Assembly: GCF_014905175.1 (NCBI RefSeq)
Contig: NC_057790.1
Span: 23,586,469 to 23,650,468, forward strand
Reading direction: 5' to 3'
Length of the DNA: 64,000 bases
Source: Aphidius gifuensis
Taxonomy: Eukaryota > Arthropoda > Insecta > Hymenoptera > Braconidae
Below are positions 35,953 to 47,900 of this stretch, one piece after another. The translations under genes and the position numbers were made by a program. The notes below the pieces were generated by a model. That model worked only from the letters and a program-made list of their open reading frames with translations, had not been told where the DNA came from and did not search any database. Positions within the stretch are counted from its first letter, which is position 1; every line of letters starts with the position of its first letter.

Positions 35953-38900
35953 GACGATACACCATATTTAATATTGGTACGTGCCCTCAAGATGTGAAAT
36001 TTTTTTTTTTTCGTTTCTATATATATTTTAATATAAATAAAATATTAACTGACACTTATCTCGAATTTAAAATAATAATTTTCATATGAAAATACAAAAA
36101 AAATAAATTAAATTAAATTAATTGCAGCTTAAAAATTATTTACAATTTTCATGCTCTTCAAGTAAATTTCAACTTCATTAAAAAATAATTTTTTTTGTAA
36201 TAAAATATCGTAATATATAAATTTTAGTATTTAAAAATTGTTAAATTTATTTTTTTAATGTCATTTTGACAATGTATAATTGATGGTATATATTATTTAT
36301 TATTCATCATGTTCGTGGGACAGTACAACGTAAAAAACAAAATTAAAAATTATAAAATTAAAAAATAACAAACTAATGGCGAGGCTAATGTACCCATAAC
36401 GACGTCAGTTACGTTTTAATACGTTCCGCGTAATCAGCAGGCTAAGGTAAAATAAATTTACCTGCGAAACGAATATATATTTATTTATCATAGTATAACA
36501 AAAAGGGGCAACAAAAACGCTTGACGAATTCAATGTTTATTTTTATATAATTTCTGTAATTTAAAGGAAAAAACATTATATTTTTTTTTCTTTAAATCAA
36601 AGCAGTTAAACCGTTAAATTTAAAAGCAATTTTTTTTTTTTTTTAATTATACATGTCTATTAATACAAATAATTACAAATTTCAGTTTAAATTTGTAATA
36701 TTTATACATGTATTTTAAAATGCTCATCGTACAAGTATCGATTTTAAAAAAAATATATATATTTTTTATTTTTTTGGAACACTACCAAACACTTTCCCTA
36801 TTATCATTTCAAAAATACTCGATGCAAAAATAAAAAAAAAAATATATGTATTTATAAAAAAAAAAGAAATTAGAAAGAAACATAAAGAGGATTCTTTGAG
36901 AAAATAAAATAATGATTATAAATGATAATAATAATGATAATTAAATACGGAATTTGGTCGCTTTCCCTTGTATTGTGCGTTAATAATGATAATAATGAAG
37001 TTGTTGCTGTATGTACTTACCGATGCTTGCTTGGGCACCCGGATGACTTTCGCACAGTGTGAATTAACTTTGGTTATACTTGGTGTGCAGGACAATGGGC
37101 GGTTCTTTTGTACTTCCGGTTTAACTATATTAACAAATGAAAATAAAAAAATTATATATTTTTTTTTAATATACAATAAATTCATAATAAATTTTGTAGA
37201 AAAAAAATATATATAAAAATTCTTCAAGTATTTTTTTAATCTATTCAAATATACATAAATTTATTGATGTCAAAATAAAAGGTAAAAATAAAAAAAAACA
37301 TGTGTTGAAATAGTTCAAATAAATTTGCTTTATCGAAATAATTTTTTTTATATTTTCAAAAATATATATGTATACCAATATTACAATTAACATTTGGAAA
37401 TTTTTTGATAAACGAGATTTTTTTTTTTTTCTTTAAATTAATTTAAACTAATTTTTATTTATTTATTCTATTTTTTTTTTTAATGATAGGTGGTTTTTAC
37501 GTAATTAACTTTACACACCTTTATTTTTTTTTTTTTTTAATTTATCGTGTTAAATACGATACAAGCTGTGTAAGCAAGAAAAAGCTACTTAAAAATTTAA
37601 AAATTTTTATTTATGTGAAAGCCATTATTGAATTTTTTGTTTTTGGACCCAACCAGTCGACCTGTTCCATTTTCATACTTTTTAAAATGTGTGTCTGCTG
37701 GTTTTTCGTTGTCTCATTTTTTACTTATTTTTTTTCTTTTTTTTTTTGTTAAACTTTAGTGATAATTTTAATGGTATTGTATATTTTTTTAACGTTGTTT
37801 ATTTTGTTTGTAAATGTTGAAAATACATGTGTGACTGAGAAGTCTTCATGCATGCTTCCGTATAGACACAAGAGTGTCACGACCTTCTTCAACTCAAAGA
37901 GAGTAAGATGAAAATGTTTTTTTTTTTTTTTTTTTTTATTTTAACACCTTTCATAAATCTAATTGGGTCATGATGAAACAGTCAAAGAAAAAACATGACC
38001 ACCAAAAAAACAACAAAGAATAATAAATAAAAAAATAAATTTTATATTTTTATGAGGATATTACTTGTATATCTACCATCTGCAGTAATTGTAATTAATT
38101 TTTTTTTATTATAATATATTTTTTTTTTCTAAATAGCGTGAGTTCGATGTCCGTTGGTAGGTAAATTATACCACCTGCCCGACAAATGCAGGTGTGACAT
38201 GACAACTATTGAATATTTTTCATACTCCGTTACAAACATTTATTAAATTTGAAAAAACAAATAATAATTTTAATAAATACTATCTATAAATACCGTTAGA
38301 AATCATCAACAATAACAATATTACAAAATATCCGCGGAATTAATTATTTTTACATATTTTGTAATATTGTTAAATATTAATTTAAAAAAAAAAAAAAAAC
38401 AACTGCGATTTGATGCGATTTCAAGCAATGTTGTAATTGATGGTTAAAAAATAAATAAATTTTTTATTATTTAACTACGGAAATACGATTTCACTTGTTC
38501 AAAAACGGAAATAAAATATTCATCAATCGATTGATAAATTCCCTTGACATGACTTTCCACGCTTTTTTATATTTATTTATTTAAATGTAAAATAAAATAA
38601 ATAAGATATTATTTTTTGATATTTAATACCACCTGTTTTGGAAAATATAATTTAATTTATACAGAATTTATAAAAACAGCAATGTTGAATCACAATTTAT
38701 GTATATCAATTGCAATGTATCTTGGAAAATGTTAGAGTGAAAAGACAGATTGAAAGTATCTTAGACTCGTGTAACACGAATTTAAAAATTGTTTAAAACA
38801 TATACAGCACATATACCAACTTGAGAGATATATATATAATGACAAAATCACATGGGACTTTGCTTCTTTGCCAGGTCACACGAGACTTTTTATTTTACAA

Positions 38901-41900
38901 GTTTCAAGTCTCTTCCATGTCCATCCTTGACAGTAGTTATCTATTTGCAAAATCTACTCATCTATATTTTTTATATTATTTTATATCATATGATCCTGTG
39001 ACCTTATATAATTTTGACTTGATAAAAATTATTTAGAAAACTTTTCTAAATAATTGGAAATTTTTCGAAATTGTTTTTTAATTCAACTCTCCAACTCTGA
39101 GATCATTATAACAGTAAAATAATTTCATTCAATAACATTTTAATTAATGTTTTTCAAAAAATAGGGTCATTTTTTTTTTCTCTCAAATTTTTATCAACCT
39201 TTTTTAATTAATTAATTAATTAATTTTTGTAAATAACTTGAAATATTTTGGCTTATTAATTTCATTAAATATAACTGTTATTTATAGGCATTTAAAATTT
39301 AATTAATAAGTATTTTTATTTTTTTTTTTTGTTGTTGTTCAATTAGAACTATGAAACGTTGAGTAAAGGAAAAAAATCATGGAGTGTACGTCTTGGTTTA
39401 TCACGTCAACATCAAACATCAGATGATGCAACTAAAAATTGGGGTACAATAAGTGGTGGTAGTGCATTATCACGACAAATGTTGTATGGTGAACCATGGT
39501 TATATGGTACTGTTAGATCAACAAGAGGATGTATTGAACATTGTAATTTTTTAACAGCATCACCAACAACAACAACAACGACAACAGTATTACCATCACA
39601 ATTAACTGGTTCACCAATACTTGTTATATGCTCATGTCCAGAATTTTTAAGTGGTACTACAAGAAAATTAGGTAATTGTAAAAAATGTGGTGGTCACAGA
39701 CTTGCAAGAATACCATTGGGTGGTACATGTAGAATACCCGAAACATCATCAAGAATAAGACCAAGTCTTGCTGGTAAATATATTATATAATTTATAATTG
39801 TAACTGATTTATGTTTTTTTTAAAAAAAAAAACAAAGCTAATTATTTTTTCTTTTTTGACTATTGTTATTTTTGTTAATGAATTTTTTGGAATTTTATTA
39901 GGTGTATTGAGGCCATCAGTTGATGATCCATATGATTTAATGCGACGTAATCGTTTAGTTGAACCACGTTCACGTGCAAAAAGTATATCACCTCATCGTC
40001 AAACAAATCAACGTGATACAAGAAGTCAAAGTGTTATACGTTCAACAATTAAAGAACGTAAAACAACAGCTGAAAATGTATCAAGAAGTGAATGGTTTGA
40101 TACAAATATTAACTATGATAATTCTTGTCATAATAAAACACGTTTATCAACACCATCATCAATGTCCAAAAATGAATGGACTATTAATGATCAAACTGAT
40201 GATACATCAACAAGAAATACAACAACAAATTTATTAAAAATAAATAAAAAAAATCGCTCATGGCAACAAGATCCAAGTAGTGTATCATCATCTGGTACAA
40301 TGATTAATCAAGATAATTGGAATGATAAAATAATACAAAATAATAATTCAATTAATAACAATAGCAATAATAATATTGATTCAAGAAAAAGTATACTTGA
40401 ATGTAATGTTAATCCATATTTACTTGTTAAAAAAAAAAATCAAGATGACGATGATGATTTGAGTGATGATTTATCAGACAATGAACTTGAACACAGTGTT
40501 AATGTATCATCAAGTTTATTTGATCCATCAAAAGTTAAATCAATTGAAAGATTACCAAATCACAGTTCAGTTGCTGCAATTGGTGGACAAAGAATACGTG
40601 TTTTTACTGAAATTAGAGAATTATCATCTGATGATGATAACAATAATAATAATAGTAATAATGATTTACCATTAACACGTATACCAATTCCAAAAATATC
40701 ACCCAAAAGACCACCAAGAAAACAAAAAGAAAATAAATTTATTATAAAAAGTATATTAAAACGTGGTAAAACAGATGGTTGTAATAAAAAAAATGTTTTT
40801 TTTAATATAAATAATGTTATATTAACACCTGAAAAATCAAATGGCATAATAACAACATTAAAAAAATATAAAAATATGAAAAATAATAAAGATGATAAAA
40901 ATAATAAATTAATTAATGAAACAAATAATAATAATAGTAATAGTAATAATAATAATAAAATTCAACAAGATAAACCAAAATTTATAACAATTCCAAATAT
41001 AAAAGATTTAAAACGTACTGAAAAAATACGAGAAAATAAAAATCATGAAATAAAAATTGTACCAGATGTTAAAATATATCCAAAAATTGAACGTAAAATT
41101 ATTATTGATAATAATAAAAATAATAATAAAATTAAACCTCCAGAAGTGCCTATTAGAAATAAACGTATTAATGAAAAAATTGATAAAGATAATGATGATA
41201 ATGTTAATATAATTAATAGTAATGATAATGATAATGAAAGTTTAATTAAAAATATTAATGATGATGATGATATTTTGATGAAAAATGAAATTATTAGAAA
41301 CGAGGACGAGACTGATTTGGAAATTGAAATTGAAGAACTCAAGGATCAACAACTACCCGACATTGGTAGTGATGAAAAAAAATTATTACTCAAGGCTAAT
41401 GGTGAGTTTTATACCCTTTCACTTGAATATATATTTATAAATAAATATTAATTTTAAATAAACTCAGTGGATTCAAATTAAAGTAAATTTTCATTTAAAT
41501 AATTTTCAACTAAAAAAACTTGAAAAGTGTAAATAGAATTTATGCAACTGTTATCTTTCATTGTTGTTGAAAAGAAAAAAAAAAAAAAAACAATAGTCTG
41601 TTAATGTCACAATCCTTGAACCCAATGAAAAAAATATAAAATCACTTATCAAGGATTGCAATCAAGGACAGTACATGTGCAATTTATAACGGTGATAGTT
41701 AATTTTTTTTTCTTTTATTTTTTTATTAAATATATATGTCTGTTAAATATATTTAAAACTTTATATAAATTAATATTATTATTTTAAATCATACATTAAC
41801 ATTTAACATAATGACAAAGTGCAAAAATTATGTCTGACCATATATAGTTCTTAACCACTTTGGATTTATTTGTCTCGCGATATTATTTGACATTTTACAC

Positions 41901-44900
41901 TTCATTTTTTATATGCCAGATAAATGAAGTCATCTTGACATTTTTTTATAAATTTTTTTTTGTGGGCGATATATATTTATATTGGAAAAAAAAAAAAAAC
42001 AATTTGATAAATAATATACCTCTTCATGTATATAAATTAAAAAAATTTTAATTCATACTTCAAGATAAGCCTGAGTAAATAATTTACAACCACTTCAGCT
42101 TCATTTATATCAGTATTATTTGTAATTTAAAACTTTGATATATATTTAAAGTAAAAAAAAATTTTGAAGTTATCTTGAAAATTTTTGTGTGCGTCATTAA
42201 GCATTGGACTCAATGTTGTTATCGTGGGCGTTGTTATATATATTGGAGAAAGGCTAGATGTTGTTGGGGGATGTGGCTGTCCCTGAAACACGTCCTCTGC
42301 ATTCGTATATGTACTTAAGTCTTAACAAATAATGATCAACCAAAGAAAACCATCCAGTCCCCAAGTTGTTGGTAAGATAAGGTCATGGTCGGGCATGTCT
42401 ATGTCTCCATTGCACTCATTCCTCTTTCTTTTTTTTTTTCTCCATTTCCAATCAATTCCCATTACCTTTATTGATCTTTATATTTTTTTTCAATTGACCA
42501 TTACATAAATGTAAAATTTTCTATATATTGAAATATCATTAAATTAAAATTGAGCAATATTTTTTTTTCATCAATCCAATACATGACATTTAATTTTTCT
42601 TTATATAAAAATGTAACAAAGAATTTTTTTTTTCATCTTTCTTTCTTCATTTGTGTGACAAATATAAATTATAAAGGGTATTGTTTTCATTGAGTATATA
42701 TAAATGAAATTGAAAGGTTAGTTTGATTTAAAATGAAAGTGCTTGCGTGGGAAAGGCACGAATTGATCTGGACAATGGATATATGTTGGATCCCTTATAT
42801 GGTACAAGTACATTTATCGGTATTAACGCATCATGAATGCCAATCACGAATGCGGTAGTCAGGAAGAAGTCAGACATATACTATATATCTAGTTGGATCA
42901 GTTTTTCTTTTTTTTCTTCTTCTTCTTCATCATCATCTTCTTTTTCTTCCTCTTCTTGTGCAATTTTTTTTTTGCTCATTCTTATTTTTTTTATTTACTT
43001 CCTTTTTGTATTATTATTTCATTCCTCTCATCATCTTTCTTATTTCTTTTTTTTTGTTCATTTCTTTTAATTTACATCCTCTCAACACTCGACAATACAC
43101 ACCTTGCTTTATATTTATTATTATTCTATATTCTGTCCCATTTTACTCGACGAATATCGATGGGAAATTCATGTTTAAAAAATAAAACATTATATGCAGA
43201 CTTCCTGTGTGATCGTGTTTCCTGTTTAAACTCGTGATGAGATTAGATAACTTCTTGGGATTTCCGTTGATTTATCAATAAAATTCAGCTTGATAAATTA
43301 AGGTTTTAGAAACTATTTTGATAAAAATTCATTATAGTAAATCTTTAAAAATAAGTAACTATTAAAAATAGTTGAAAAATAAAATAAAAAAAAGTTTCCA
43401 TGTTTAATGATTTATGATCCGTGAACGTGTTGCTCCATATGAAACTCTAGACTTTTTTTATTGAATTTTATTAATTTTCATTTCTATAATTTTTTTTTTT
43501 TTTATTAAATACATGGTAGTTAATTTTTTTTTTCTTCTAAACTGGCGCCATCAATATACAATATATATAATTTTTTATTTCACTATTTTTTTTACCTCAA
43601 TTAAAGTGATTGTTCAAGAGTGCTTTGACCATCTATTATAATATGTTAAAACACATTATTTTGCATTTACATTTTTCTTAATGATAAATACTATTGCATA
43701 TGATTTTTTTTTTTTAAATCAATCACTTACAACAATCATTATTATTTATTGAAAAGAATAAATTTACATAATCACTTAAATAAAAAATAAGAAATAACAT
43801 TGACAAATAAATTTTACAATCCACTCAAAATTAAATAAAATTTATTTAATGCTCATTTGTGATAATCACCGTGCCATAACGATACCATTTATTATGAAAA
43901 ACAATTTTCTAAATCGCATTTATGATTAAATAACAAAATAAAAAAAAACATTTGAAATAAAAAAATAGACAAATAAAAAAGTGCATTACCTCTATGAACG
44001 ATTACGCAAAGATTGAATGAAAAAAAATTGACAAAAAAAAGGTAATAAATATTTATTTGTTTGTTTTTATATATTTGTGGTTGGGAATAATAAAAAGTGG
44101 TGAATTTTTTTTTTATTTTTTCAATAAAAACAAACAAGCATACATCAATGTTGCCAAGTAATAATCAAGTAATTTAAACACGTTGCACTTTCACAATTTT
44201 ATATGGTTATTTATATCAAGTCATACGTAAAATTAATCACTTGATTTACAATTTGATATCTCATCTTTCTATTTAAATTGTAGCTAAAAAAAAATGAGAT
44301 ATATTTTTAATTTTTTTAAATAAAATTAAGAAGGTGATAATATAGTTGTAATATTATTATTTCTTATAAAATTGATAGCAGTTTATAAAATAGACCCGTT
44401 GCCCGGAAATCTCTAGGGAAATTAATAAACAGTTGGAGATAGATTTTTAAAACTTGTGTGGGCTTAATCATTATTATCTCAAGCAAGTTTCATATACAAG
44501 TTGGTATTTTAAATGTAAATAAAATATTTTAAAATGAGGACAATTTTTTTTCTTTCTTTAAAATGATAAGATATATATAAACTAATTTATTTAATGACTT
44601 GATATTTTTTTATTTGTTTATTTTTTTAATTAAATATAATATTGTGGCTACTGATTTTTATGTTTATTAATTTTTAATTATATTTTTTCTTTCTTATACA
44701 GTTAATTTTATATATTTATATATTTTATAACTCATCACCACAAATGAAAATAAATTTAAATAAATAATTGACCACTTGATCACTTCCCATGAAACATTAT
44801 GCTTCCTCTTTTATCATTTTACCTCAGTGCTTTTGCTTATTTTTGTATACACACTGTACCTATATACCTTCGTGGTCACTATTTTTTTTTGTGGTTTCTT

Positions 44901-47900
44901 TGTATCTCGTGCACGAATCCCTTAACCGTGAGAATAACAACAACCAAAGGACATCCGTTTATTTATAAATAAATAAATTATAATTAAATAATTAATTTCA
45001 TCATTCAGAGAAATTTTGGCATTTAATCAATAAAAAATTGTAACTAAAAATACAACAACAATGATGATGAGAACAGAGAATTAATTTGCAAAGAATAAAA
45101 AAATAAAGAAAAACATGAAAATTATAGAACACGTGGATTTCGTTTTGCACGATTGATGTTCAGTGGACTGTTTTAATCGGGGACATGTTCCAGTGCGATT
45201 TTAAAATTTCTTTTTTAATTTTTTAATTTGTTTTTGAATAATTTTACTTATTTTCTTTTGACTTGTTTATCGAGTTACATTCACTGGTAGTTGGTACATG
45301 CAATTACACTCAGTATAAATGTATAATTATCCTAAAATAAAAATTTCATACGATTTCGAAATTTCACGACAATGCAAGTATATATGAATAACTAATTTTT
45401 TTGACTTTTCGAATATCACCAATTAATGAAACCCCAAAACTTTAACGATTTCACAATTAATCGGGTCATCTTGAGATCCGGATCAACAACTTATTTATTT
45501 ATAAATTTTATTCTCAAAATATATTAAATTTTTCTTCATTGAAATTGATATAATTATTTAAATAAATTTATTTTACTTTGATTTTTTTTTCTAATTTATA
45601 AATCCACTGAGAGATAATAAAAATATCATTTTTCATTTCTTTTATATGATTTCATATTAATTGAAAAATAAATATATTTTTTTATTAGATAATAACAAAA
45701 GATCAAGTTTAACAAGAAGTCAAAGTGACAGATCATTGGAAAAACTAGATAATTTATCATCAAGTATTCAATATTTGGATACAATGCGACTGAGTTTACG
45801 TCGAGCCAAAGATTCTAAAGAAGACAACATAATATTGCCAATATCAAGTGAAATAATTATTAAACCAATCGAATCAACAACAAAAACAACAAAAACAACA
45901 ACAACATCAACAACATCAAATGAATTGCCACAAGAATATTTTCGTAAAATGAGACCAACAAGTTGGTCACCACCACCAACCGGTAAATCAAAACATTCAT
46001 CATCACGTGAGCGTACAAGTGATCCAGGACCATTTGACAATAAAATTATAATATCAAATGACTCCTCAACAACTGATAAAAATACATGGTGTAGCAATGA
46101 TACTGATAATAAATCAAAAATAAATATAATATCACCACTTGTTGAAAATAATAATATATGTAAAATAACAGTTACACCAAAATCATCACCATTGATACAT
46201 CGTTTACAAGTTGGTAGTAATGATACACAAAAAATAACATCAAGAAGAACATCAATATTAATAAATGGTGATTCAACAAATGACAATGATAATATTAAAA
46301 ATAATAATAAAGTTACAATAAGTGTTGGTGGTGAAAATAGTGTTTGTAATCCAACAGTTATATCAGTTAATTCAACAACACCACCAAAAATTAAAAACTC
46401 CATTGAAAATAATCGTACACTTGTTATACTTGATAATTATAAATCAAATATTGTACTTGAATCATCAATTGACGATAATAATATTAATAAAAAATTAAAT
46501 ACTGATGATAATATCAATAATAACAAAGATAAAGATGTAATTATTAAAAATAATAATGATTATTTGGATAATTCTTTAACAAAAGAATCAATGATATCAA
46601 AATTATTAGAGGATTCATTAAAAAAGGCTCGTGAAAATGGTGAGATACTTGATGAAAGTAGTGGTGAAGCAATATTACGTATATTAAAACAAAGTTTATT
46701 AAAAAATAAACAATATGAAAGTTCAGAATTAATAATTAAAAATGATGATAATAATAATTATAAAAAGCTACCAATTGATAATTCAAATATTGATTTTGTA
46801 AGAAAAAATTTATTTTTAGATGAAAATCCATATGAAATAATAAAAGAACCAATTTATGAAGAAATACCAGATGAACCACCACCATTACCACTAAGTCCAC
46901 CACCAATTGAAGATTTTATAAAAGATAAAATATATTTACAAAATGATTATAAAGAATCATATTATAAAAAAGTTAATGCTGGACAATATTTAGGTTCATA
47001 TTTAACAAATAATTTATTTGTTAATAATAAAAATTCTACAGATATTATTGAAACAAATGTTGATAATTATTTAACTAAAAATAGTGATGAATTTTTTGAT
47101 CAAACAACATCAGTATCATTGTCATCATCAGCATCATCATCATCTGATGGTAATTTAACTAAAAAATTTGAATTATTAAATTTTTTGATGGATTCAAAAG
47201 AACGTCCAGTGACTGTTGAAGAAGATGAATTAGTAGTAGATGAAGAAGAAGAGGAAGAAGAAGATGATGATGAAGATGAGGATGATGATGAAGATGTTGA
47301 TGATACTGAAGGAGATCTTGAGGCACTTTATGAACAAAAAGAAACAAGTATGGGTGATTTAAGTTCAAAAAGTTCGCAAATATCAAATGTCTCAGACAGC
47401 AGTGAAGAATGTAATATCATTCTTACCAGTTCAACAGAAGCATCAAAGGTATTTTTTTTATTTTTCCATCTAAATTTTTCATCCTCTTTATTCTTTTTTT
47501 TTTTTTCTCTTTCCTTGAAATATAATGAAAGATTATTTAGATACAAATTATAAAAAAAGAATAATATTTGTATTGTCTATGATTTATAATTTTGTTTTTT
47601 TCTTTTTTTTAAATATTAATTTTTTTTCATTGCTATTACAGACACGGACAGTGGATATTGAAAGAACTGACAGTGGTGTTGGATCTGAGAGCAGTCAAGC
47701 AAGTAGCAGTAGCCGCGGCGTCGCGAGACGATGGCGAACAGGAAATGCCACCATCTCTTCTGGTCCGGCTAGTTTACTTGGTGGAATCCCACAGGTCATA
47801 TCCGCTGATGCGAAACTCTGTGAGGATTGTGAGCAACGCTTAGATCCCCTAATCACTGATAGGTATATACACTGAGGAAATTGGTATATTAAAAATAATA

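Larger units (their letters stand above)
34109..39346 (+). other. RhoGEF intron 1 with opposite-strand candidates
   Basis: Besides the minus-strand candidates at 35952-35898, 36441-36409 and 37124-37021, it holds a perfect TGACCTTGA (34568-34576), the consensus half-site of FTZ-F1/ERR-type nuclear receptors, a possible 24-bp plus exon at 38137-38160, a 46-codon frame at 37771-37911 and a (TTAA)n run at 39204-39224. Confidence 0.5.

Noticed and set aside
40560..41342. Minus-strand frames of 95 and 99 codons
   Set aside because: Antisense shadows of the Asn/Asp/Lys-rich RhoGEF exon 39902-41401.
42837..43237. Plus-strand frames of 75-114 codons rich in Phe and Ser
   Set aside because: They translate a T/TTC/TTCATC-rich stretch; three overlapping frames are open at once, which marks low complexity.
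45768..46403. Minus-strand 211-codon frame
   Set aside because: Antisense of RhoGEF exon 45689-47448, whose frame, splice sites and phases are consistent; the reverse frame has no splice support.
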